Assembly: GCA_002396665.1 (NCBI GenBank)
Contig: DGYJ01000055.1
Coordinates: 15,423-23,168, forward strand
Reading direction: 5' to 3'
Source of the DNA: Bdellovibrionaceae bacterium UBA5009
GTDB lineage: Bacteria > Bdellovibrionota > Bdellovibrionia > Bdellovibrionales > Bdellovibrionaceae
Length of the DNA stretch: 7,746 bases
The translations under genes and the position numbers were made by a program. Below, piece after piece: positions 1 through 5,082 of the stretch (position 1 is its first letter; each line of letters starts with the position of its first letter). The notes below the pieces were generated by a model that did no database searches, was not told where the DNA came from, and was given only the letters and a program-made list of their open reading frames with translations.

Positions 1-28
1 CCAGATTTGATCTGAGCTTTTTTGTTTA
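1..28 (+). terminator. possible plus-strand terminator at the window edge
   Basis: A short inverted repeat, CAGAT-TTG-ATCTG (2-14), is followed after three bases by a T-rich run, TTTTTTGTTT (18-27). This is the layout of a rho-independent terminator for a plus-strand gene ending left of the window, converging on the peptidase gene that ends at 51. Only 5 bp of stem are visible. The base at position 1 does not extend the pairing, and any further left arm is cut off, so the call is tentative. Confidence 0.35.
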
Positions 29-50
29 TGCACCCTAAAATTGTGCCGTA

Positions 51-1589
51 TTAAAATGAAAAAAGTTGCGACCAAGCAGGCGCACCCTTCGAAGCAAACT
101 GCAATTGCATATAAGCAGACTGCATTTCATTTCCCATCTGGCGAATGCGTGGATTTGAACTTCTCTGAGCTGAAATCTTAGCAAGAGCATACAAAGTCAT
201 TCCATGGGCCCCAGATGTTTTCATCGAATAAGCATCTGCAACAAGGGGACTTGTTTCTGGAAAGTTATTATGAAAAGCAACGGTCTCGCGACCTTTAGCA
301 AAGAATGAACTTATCGCTTCACGGGATTGACGTCCTTGAAGACCCGGCCCCCCTGCACGAACAACAGAATATTGCTGAGCTTGTGCAAATGGAATTTGTG
401 CAGAATACTGTCCGTCAGCTTGCTTTTGCAATTGAAGCTGATTCCATTTGCTATTCGGACTTGCACGGAAATACAAAATTCCAGGGAATGCACGGACGAT
501 GTTCAAAGTATTTCCAGCCAAGGAGCGACCCTGAGCAAGACGGAATGCACCCTCTTTTGGATATCCGTAAAGTTGAATCACTTGATCCAAAGCTTTTGCA
601 GCCACGGCATCACCTTGAGCTTGATCAAAAGCATAGGTCAACCCAGAAATTAAATCAAAGGCCCCATTGGTTCCAAATGCATTTCTGATTTTTGACTGCA
701 ATGGTGATTTGATCACAGTTTCAATGGCTGAATTGAAAGCTTGAGTAAACGCATTCAAACGATTCAAATCAACGGCTGCATAATTAATATCTTGCTCATT
801 ATTGTATACTTTAACGTACTGATAGACCATGATTTCAGCCAACTCCCGAGGAGTCATCGTTGGCTTTTGAACCAAAGGACCAAGGTAAGTTGTGTAGTTT
901 TCACCCTCGCCTGGCTCATTGTATTGAGATGCAACAAGGTAATCAGCGACATCTTTTAATTCGTAAGCCACTTCCAGTGTAGACATCAAACAAGCATCAA
1001 AATTCACAAGGTCTACTTTACGACTAGATCGGAAGCCACGCTGAGTTTGGTTCAAGTAAGCTGTGAAACCCTCTAAGGCCTGACGAACTTGCGGAGTCGT
1101 CAAGTGGGCGTTGGGGTTATCATCATAGGAAACTCCAACCCAGCCACCACCATGGTTCCAAATCCCAACAGCATAATGTTTTGCAGGATAATTTTGGGCA
1201 CCCCATTTTAAGAAATCAGTCAAAGTTTTAGGGTCACCCATATTGGTTTCGCCAATTTGATCTACAACTTGTGAAGTGATCTTACCTTGCTGGGCATTTG
1301 GATTTCTTTTTACGAAATAACGAGTTGTTGGCATATTGCGGGGCTCTGGATCCATTTGAACAACGATGTTCACTTGATCAGAAGAACCAACTTTTTCCAT
1401 TTGCATCATGTTTAAAAATGCAAAGTCATACAAATTATTATCAGAATTCATGTAGACAAGATATGTCCACTCTTTCACAGCTGCAGTAGAACCCGAGCGT
1501 GGATTTGCGAATTGAGCCCATGAGGCGCTCGCGAAAACAAACAAACTTACAAAAGCGATCAGTGCTGATTTGGATAACTTATTCATCAT
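51..1589 (-). CDS. secreted clostripain-family (C11) cysteine peptidase
   Basis: An exported endopeptidase of family C11 (clan CD), which in characterised members cuts after Arg or Lys. The preferred start is ATG at 1589 (512 aa), or the adjacent ATG at 1586. AGGGGG lies 5 and 8 nt upstream of these, whereas the in-frame ATG at 1619 has no such site. Residues 1-25 form a Sec signal peptide: MMNKLSK, a hydrophobic core, then SWA before Gln26. The family hallmark YMNSDNNL is at about 46-53. The catalytic His146 lies in WNHGGGW and the catalytic Cys200 in NFDACLMS. Asp198, two residues before the cysteine, matches the S1-pocket Asp of the C11 structure I recall and supports a preference for basic residues. 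About 270 further residues follow; I recognise no separate domain there. The precursor may self-process, as clostripain does, but the site is not evident. The likely location is periplasm or outside the cell. No convincing promoter was found. Confidence 0.9.
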   Translation of the reverse strand: MMNKLSKSALIAFVSLFVFASASWAQFANPRSGSTAAVKEWTYLVYMNSDNNLYDFAFLNMMQMEKVGSSDQVNIVVQMDPEPRNMPTTRYFVKRNPNAQQGKITSQVVDQIGETNMGDPKTLTDFLKWGAQNYPAKHYAVGIWNHGGGWVGVSYDDNPNAHLTTPQVRQALEGFTAYLNQTQRGFRSSRKVDLVNFDACLMSTLEVAYELKDVADYLVASQYNEPGEGENYTTYLGPLVQKPTMTPRELAEIMVYQYVKVYNNEQDINYAAVDLNRLNAFTQAFNSAIETVIKSPLQSKIRNAFGTNGAFDLISGLTYAFDQAQGDAVAAKALDQVIQLYGYPKEGAFRLAQGRSLAGNTLNIVRAFPGILYFRASPNSKWNQLQLQKQADGQYSAQIPFAQAQQYSVVRAGGPGLQGRQSREAISSFFAKGRETVAFHNNFPETSPLVADAYSMKTSGAHGMTLYALAKISAQRSSNPRIRQMGNEMQSAYMQLQFASKGAPAWSQLFSF

Positions 1590-1599
1590 GAATTCCCCC
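1590..1599 (-). promoter_or_regulatory. ribosome binding site deciding the peptidase start
   Basis: Read on the minus strand, AGGGGG lies 5 nt before the ATG at 1589 and 8 nt before the ATG at 1586. It pairs with the 16S tail if one G-U wobble is allowed. It rules against the longer in-frame start at 1619, which would add ten residues ahead of an otherwise standard signal peptide. Confidence 0.6.
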
Positions 1600-1670
1600 T
1601 GGGAAGAAAGTGTTTCCATGAATCAGCAATTTGTCTATTAAAATCTCTTGAATGCCGCACGGGCTCTGCA

Positions 1671-1711
1671 TTTTAAAAGCAAAGGACAAAATCAATTGGT
1701 GAGCTTGTCCC
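1671..1711 (-). terminator. relic terminator-like hairpin after the acyltransferase remnant
   Basis: On the minus strand, GGACAA (1710-1705) pairs perfectly with TTGTCC (1689-1684) across a 15-nt loop. The T-rich stretch TTTGCTTTTAAAA follows. The stop codon of the acyltransferase remnant (1692-1694) lies inside the loop, where a gene's own terminator often sits. It may still insulate the peptidase gene from transcription arriving from the right. The stem is short and the T-run is interrupted. Confidence 0.35.
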
Positions 1712-1936
1712 TTAAGATTAAAAATGGTTTTTCAATCAACAAATGAAGAAAATAGGAAATAACGAGCGAGATAACGAAGGTTAACACTGTGTTTAATATC
1801 CTATTTTTTAAACAAAACACTGAGTTGCGGTTTAAAATAACCGTAGACATAAGCAAGTGAAATACCAGCCATCAAAATATCGAATCACGCATCGGCTGGC
1901 GACATGCCACAAGAATGATAAACAAGTTTTCGATTG
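1692..1936 (-). pseudogene. decayed 3' end of an Acyltransferase-3 (OafA-like) membrane acyltransferase
   Basis: No intact gene lies here, but the minus strand carries a recognisable C-terminus. The frame ending at TGA 1692-1694 reads LVISYFLHLLIEKPFLILR and then DKLTN. This is the last transmembrane helix plus the (I/V)EKPF(L) tail typical of Acyltransferase-3 proteins, which O-acylate surface polysaccharides. Upstream, a second frame (1801-1872) reads GISLAYVYGYFKPQLSVLF. A third frame (1936 downwards) contains SFLWHV, resembling the family's SYSLYLWH motif. The three pieces are in the expected order but in three different frames with stops between them, so at least two frameshifts are implied. 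The rest of a protein of about 350 aa is missing; the relic begins right behind the TetR gene's stop codon. The C-terminal match is strong and the two upstream pieces are weaker. Confidence 0.65.
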
Positions 1937-1951
1937 TCAATTCACTAGGAA

Positions 1952-2521
1952 CTACTTCGCCCGAATGAATGTGATGATATTATGTCCCGCCGAAACCGTC
2001 ATTTTAGGATTTGCCTGAACGCGGGCCTGAAATTGCGACCCCATGGCTTGATTATAAATAAAAATCGCCAGATTTTTGGCGTCCATGTCTTTACGGATTT
2101 GTCCCTTTTTTTGACCTTCAGCAATTTGCAGCTCAAGCCAATGAAGCCACTTGTCGACAAAGGCTTTCATTTCTTTCTGCACCACTTTTGTCAAACCTTG
2201 AAAATCTGCCGCTAACGAAAGGACAGGGCAAACCTTTCCTTTGTCACAGGAAAACACATAAAAAACATCGAAAACTTTTTGCACTCTCTGCAAAGGAGTA
2301 TCTTCCTTCACAGTCATTATCCATCGATCAAACGTATCATTGTAGTCTTGCAAAATAGCCAGAATCAGATCTTCTTTACTGGCGTAGTGATCATAAAGAC
2401 TTGGCTTTTTTATATCCAACCGATCTGCAATATCTTGGAAACTAAAACCATTATAGCCATGCCTTTGCAGCAAGGCCCGTCCCTCTTTTAGAATTTTTTC
2501 CTTAGTCCCAGATATTCTCAA
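1952..2521 (-). CDS. TetR/AcrR-family transcriptional repressor, NemR-like
   Basis: A 189-aa one-component regulator. The N-terminal helix-turn-helix spans about residues 8-52: FSFQDIADRL followed by the recognition-helix region KKPSLYDHYASKEDL. An all-helical ligand-binding and dimerisation domain follows. The segment with Cys98 (KVCPVLSLAADF) resembles the GCL-type segment of NemR-like repressors, whose Cys106, as I recall it, senses reactive electrophiles. The start is TTG at 2521: an in-frame TAA lies just upstream, the next Met is residue 69, and AGGAAAG precedes the TTG at usable spacing. The gene diverges from the thiolase across a large palindrome, the classic layout for a TetR repressor controlling itself and its neighbour. 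A minus-strand promoter (TTGCGT 2577-2572, 17 nt, TATCAT 2554-2549) would lie inside that palindrome. The ligand is unknown; an acyl-CoA or an electrophile are both possible given the target. Confidence 0.9.
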   Translation of the reverse strand: MRISGTKEKILKEGRALLQRHGYNGFSFQDIADRLDIKKPSLYDHYASKEDLILAILQDYNDTFDRWIMTVKEDTPLQRVQKVFDVFYVFSCDKGKVCPVLSLAADFQGLTKVVQKEMKAFVDKWLHWLELQIAEGQKKGQIRKDMDAKNLAIFIYNQAMGSQFQARVQANPKMTVSAGHNIITFIRAK

Positions 2522-2531
2522 GTTTTATCTT

Positions 2532-2572
2532 TCCTACCTATAGATAGGATGATATCCTATCTATAGGTAGGA
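2532..2572. promoter_or_regulatory. double palindromic operator between tetR-type gene and thiolase
   Basis: A perfect 19-bp inverted repeat (arms 2532-2550 and 2554-2572) is separated by the 3-bp centre GAT. Each arm contains its own dyad: CCTAT-AG-ATAGG at 2537-2548 and CCTAT-CT-ATAGG at 2556-2567, with centres 19 bp apart. This suits two TetR-family dimers binding side by side. The region overlaps likely promoter elements on both strands: TATCAT with TTGCGT for the regulator, and on the plus strand a weaker TTTCCT (2530-2535), 17 nt, TATCCT (2553-2558). Bound repressor would therefore block both genes. The symmetry is seen directly; its use as an operator is inferred from position. Confidence 0.85.
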
Positions 2573-2587
2573 CGCAATAACAATTCT

Positions 2588-2594
2588 TAAGGAG
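2588..2594 (+). promoter_or_regulatory. ribosome binding site of the thiolase gene
   Basis: TAAGGAG lies 7 nt before the ATG at 2602. It is a near-consensus Shine-Dalgarno at ideal spacing and fixes the thiolase start. Confidence 0.85.
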
Positions 2595-2601
2595 TCTTAT
2601 T

Positions 2602-3867
2602 ATGAAACGCGAAGTCTATATTGTCGGTGGAATCAGAACACCCTTTGTGAAAAGCTTTACTCAATATAAAGGAATTACCACCCAAAAGTTGATGGACACA
2701 GCCCTTGCTGCCCTTGTGGATAAATATCAGCTTCAGGGCCAGCTCATTGGCGACGTCGCCCTGGGCGCATTGATCACAAGCTCAAGATATTGGAATCTCG
2801 CCAGGGAAAGTGTGCTTAGCTCAGGACTATCGCCTGACACTCCGGCTTACAATGTGCAGCGGGCTTGCGGAACCAGTTTAGAAACTGCCTATCAAATTTA
2901 TGCTAAAATAGCTTTGGGTTTTATTGACGAGGGCATTGCCGGTGGAGTCGACACCAATTCCGATGCTCCATTTGAAATCAAAGCAGGCCTTCGCGAAATG
3001 CTTTTAAATCTTCGCAATGCAAAAAGTTTCGGCGAAAAAGTGAGCGCCATGGCATCACTGAAGTCTTCAGATATCGGCATCAATGCCCCCGCAGTGGTTG
3101 AACCACGCACAAAATTGTCCATGGGGCAACACTGCGAACTTATGGTCAAAGAATGGAAAATCTCGCAGGCCGAACAAGATCAAGTCGCCTTACTTAGTCA
3201 TCAGCATGCGGCCAAGGCCTACCGAGATGGCTTTTACAATGACCTCGTCACCCCAGTTGCAGGCGTTGCTAAAGACTCGTTTATTCGTGAAAATACTTCC
3301 ATCGAGCAACTAGCCAAATTAAAACCCGCCTTCGATAAAGAAAATGGAACCATCACCGCTGGCAACGCAAGCCCCTTAAGCGACGGCGCCAGTTGCGTCT
3401 TACTGACAAGCAAAGAAAGTGCTGTAAAAAATAATTGGCCGATGCAGGCTAAACTTGTCGATTTCCAAGTCACCGCCGTGGACTTTGTCGGTGGCGCTGG
3501 ACTTTTAATGGCGCCAACAAAAGCAGTATCTAATTTACTGATTCGCAACAACTTAAAATTGACCGACTTCGATTACTACGAAATTCACGAGGCCTTTGCA
3601 GGCCAAGTACTTTCAACACTGAAAGCGTGGGATTCAGAGAGCTACTGTCGTGAGGTTTTAAAAGTCGACCAAAAATTAGGAAGATTCGACACCACAAAAA
3701 TGAATACTGTTGGCGGAAGCATTGCCCTTGGCCATCCCTTCGCTGCCACTGGAGGAAGAATTTTAGCAAGTCTAGCTAAGCAACTGCAAGGCTCTAGAAA
3801 ACGCGGACTGATTTCAATTTGCACAGCTGGAGGAATGGGAATTGCTGCCATAGTAGAAGGGGTTTAA
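2602..3867 (+). CDS. 3-ketoacyl-CoA thiolase / acetyl-CoA acyltransferase, FadI-like
   Basis: A 421-aa thiolase. Such enzymes cleave 3-ketoacyl-CoA with CoA to give acetyl-CoA and a shortened acyl-CoA, the last step of beta-oxidation in the cytoplasm. All catalytic landmarks are present: nucleophilic Cys89 in QRACGTSL, His329 in IHEAFA, His378 in GGSIALGHPFAATGGR, and Cys407 in CTAGGMGIA. The GNASPLSDGA loop is at 254-263. The N-terminus (REVYIVGGIRTPF) and the IAGGVDTNSDAPFEIK segment resemble FadI or trifunctional-protein beta subunits more than the short acetoacetyl-CoA thiolases. Length fits the FadI group (about 420-440 aa). No fadJ/fadB-type hydratase-dehydrogenase lies beside it in the window, so any partner subunit must be encoded elsewhere. 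It appears to be transcribed alone under the divergent TetR-type regulator. Exact chain-length preference cannot be read from the sequence. Confidence 0.93.
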   Translation: MKREVYIVGGIRTPFVKSFTQYKGITTQKLMDTALAALVDKYQLQGQLIGDVALGALITSSRYWNLARESVLSSGLSPDTPAYNVQRACGTSLETAYQIYAKIALGFIDEGIAGGVDTNSDAPFEIKAGLREMLLNLRNAKSFGEKVSAMASLKSSDIGINAPAVVEPRTKLSMGQHCELMVKEWKISQAEQDQVALLSHQHAAKAYRDGFYNDLVTPVAGVAKDSFIRENTSIEQLAKLKPAFDKENGTITAGNASPLSDGASCVLLTSKESAVKNNWPMQAKLVDFQVTAVDFVGGAGLLMAPTKAVSNLLIRNNLKLTDFDYYEIHEAFAGQVLSTLKAWDSESYCREVLKVDQKLGRFDTTKMNTVGGSIALGHPFAATGGRILASLAKQLQGSRKRGLISICTAGGMGIAAIVEGV

Positions 3868-3880
3868 TGCCCTTCAACTA
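3851..3880. terminator. hairpin spanning both stop codons of the convergent genes
   Basis: GAAGGG (3856-3861) pairs with CCCTTC (3870-3875) around an 8-nt loop. The stem continues outward, past an A-A mismatch, with TAGT (3851-3854) against ACTA (3877-3880). The thiolase stop (3865-3867) is in the loop and the hydrolase stop (3878-3880) in the outer stem. Only 10 nt separate the two genes. Neither side has a good T-run, so this may stall or protect RNA ends rather than act as a true intrinsic terminator. Confidence 0.4.
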
Positions 3881-4948
3881 ATTTCTAAAGTTCAGCATAT
3901 CGACAACCCTTTGGTCATCGTAGACATGGTAACTATGGGCAACGCCAGGAACACTAAGCCATCCATGTTGAAATTGCGGAAACTCTGAAAGCAGATACTG
4001 ATGAAAAAGATATGAACGCTGCAGGCGACTTGCCCCCTGCCATTTGGCTCCGCAGCTCAAATCCAAACCACGGGCATCTTTAGGATCATGCTCGATGGGC
4101 GGGTTGGCCCTGGCCGTGGCATCATCAAGTTCACCAACAATAAAATGAATATCTCGCTCTAAGAAATTTTTTACCATTTCAGATGCAGATCTGGATGACA
4201 TATAGTTGCTGACTCGCTCAAGCCCATAACGATAATTATTGTATTCACAATCGGTCATCGGCTTTGAAAATTCGTACCGAGTCCCAGGAATCCATCGCTC
4301 GTCATTTAAGTAAACATAAGAAGACGGCGATCCGACAATAAAGCGAAAATGCACATTTGGAAATTCATGATCCACTTCTGTTCCCATGGCGTATCTTTGC
4401 GTCGCCTGTCCACCCGCCGAAAAACCAGTGATAATCAAAGTTTTAAGATTGGGGAAATTTCCACCTTTGATCATTTTACGAATCAGTTCGTCTAGAACAT
4501 AAAAGGAACTTGTTTTTGATCCATCAATAGAATCAAATCCCGCCGACCAATCATTGGCTGCCCAAAACAACCATCCAGCTGCTGGCTTATCAGCTGGTGC
4601 CATCAAAAGTGGTGCAACAATTAATGCGTCCTTAGAAAGGGCCCCCTGATCCATCAGTCCATTCAATTGATTGTAACCCCAAGGGATCACTCGGTCTGAA
4701 GCATGAATCATCAAAATTGCGCTTGTGACGTTTTCATTTCGAACATCAAGATCAAATGTTCTTGTGTAGGTTATCTTACGACCAGGAACAACTTCAAAGG
4801 TCGATTCACAGTTTTTTGTGGGTGTCTTACAAGGTAAAATGCGATCTGTGGATTGATCAAGACTGGTTGCATTTGCAAGATAAGCTGTACCCGCATTTGC
4901 GTTGATGATGGCGAAAAAGAAGGTCAAAGATAGAATAATTTTTTGCAT
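3878..4948 (-). CDS. secreted alpha/beta-hydrolase (esterase/lipase/peptidase-like)
   Basis: A 356-aa exported serine hydrolase of uncertain substrate. Residues 1-19 form a Sec signal peptide (MQKIILSL, hydrophobic core, ANA before Gly20). The alpha/beta-hydrolase fold is shown by AILMIHAS (about 77-84, the oxyanion-region strand), the nucleophile elbow GFSAGG with Ser177, a late strand HFIVGELDD (268-276) offering Asp275 or Asp276 as the acid, and GVAHS with His338. Four cysteines (40, 47, 234, 299) could form two disulfides, as expected for a periplasmic or extracellular enzyme. An in-frame TAG lies two codons upstream, so translation cannot begin further out. No Shine-Dalgarno sits at normal distance: the nearest, AGGGGG, is 21 nt away and just ahead of a five-codon mini-ORF. 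The large insert between strands (about 180-265) resembles a lid. The family is sure; substrate and partners are not. Confidence 0.8.
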   Translation of the reverse strand: MQKIILSLTFFFAIINANAGTAYLANATSLDQSTDRILPCKTPTKNCESTFEVVPGRKITYTRTFDLDVRNENVTSAILMIHASDRVIPWGYNQLNGLMDQGALSKDALIVAPLLMAPADKPAAGWLFWAANDWSAGFDSIDGSKTSSFYVLDELIRKMIKGGNFPNLKTLIITGFSAGGQATQRYAMGTEVDHEFPNVHFRFIVGSPSSYVYLNDERWIPGTRYEFSKPMTDCEYNNYRYGLERVSNYMSSRSASEMVKNFLERDIHFIVGELDDATARANPPIEHDPKDARGLDLSCGAKWQGASRLQRSYLFHQYLLSEFPQFQHGWLSVPGVAHSYHVYDDQRVVDMLNFRN

Positions 4949-4975
4949 ATTCTATTTGGCTAGCATCTGCCCCCT
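4946..4975 (-). promoter_or_regulatory. leader with AGGGGG and four-codon mini-ORF ahead of the hydrolase
   Basis: Read on the minus strand: AGGGGG (4975-4970), 3 nt, ATG CTA GCC AAA TAG (4966-4952), AAT, then the hydrolase ATG (4948). The mini-ORF (MLAK) is in the same frame as the hydrolase and ends 3 nt before its start. It could allow termination-reinitiation. It could also be an old start broken by an amber codon. Spacing from AGGGGG is short for the first ATG (3 nt) and long for the second (21 nt). Confidence 0.35.
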
Positions 4976-4990
4976 GGCGAGTCAAAGACT

Positions 4991-5028
4991 AAGGGCGGCA
5001 CGTCGTCAGACGCCCGCCCTTGTTTTTT
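4991..5028. terminator. strong GC-rich intrinsic terminator, probably bidirectional
   Basis: AAGGGCGG (4991-4998) pairs perfectly with CCGCCCTT (5014-5021). The stem is continued by CGTC (5001-5004) with GACG (5009-5012) around a GTCA loop, leaving a small bulge. On the plus strand the run TTGTTTTTT follows directly. On the minus strand, where the lipoprotein gene ends at 5083, the tail is the weaker TTAGTCTTTGAC. By position it should end the lipoprotein transcript; by sequence it works best on plus-strand (antisense) RNA. Confidence 0.7.
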
Positions 5029-5040
5029 ACTGAAAAAACA
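5021..5040. repeat. AT-rich perfect inverted repeat beside the terminator
   Basis: TGTTTTTT (5021-5028) and AAAAAACA (5033-5040) form an 8-bp perfect dyad around ACTG, overlapping the T-run of the adjacent GC-rich hairpin. On the minus strand it supplies a T6 run 43 nt after the lipoprotein stop codon. It is probably part of a two-way terminator unit. Confidence 0.5.
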
Positions 5041-5082
5041 CAAGTCATTTTAATTTGGCTTTGAATTGGCCATCGCTACTAA

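Noticed and set aside
305..688. Plus-strand open frame of about 127 codons
   Set aside because: It lies opposite the peptidase coding sequence, has no ribosome site, and its product has no recognisable motif; the minus-strand gene carries clear catalytic motifs.
1590..1619. Ten-residue N-terminal extension of the peptidase (start at 1619)
   Set aside because: The AGGGGG ribosome site lies within that extension and fits the ATG at 1589 or 1586, which also gives a normal signal peptide.
1692..1850. Intact 52-codon small membrane protein gene starting MSTVILNRN
   Set aside because: Its last 35 residues match the C-terminus of a much larger acyltransferase and no ribosome site precedes the ATG, so a relic is more likely than a real small gene.
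1801..1872. Stand-alone 23-codon minus-strand mini-gene (MAGISLAYVYGYF...)
   Set aside because: No ribosome site; it fits better as a frameshifted piece of the acyltransferase relic whose C-terminus follows in another frame.
1865..1899. CCAGCC (1865-1870) and GGCTGG (1894-1899) inverted repeat as a regulatory hairpin
   Set aside because: Six base pairs around a 23-nt loop inside decayed coding sequence, without a T-run; chance is a sufficient explanation.
4952..4985. Promoter for the hydrolase using TTGACT (4985-4980)
   Set aside because: The -35-like element is good, but no acceptable -10 lies 16-18 nt downstream; the TAGAAT that matches best is 25 nt away and touches the start codon.
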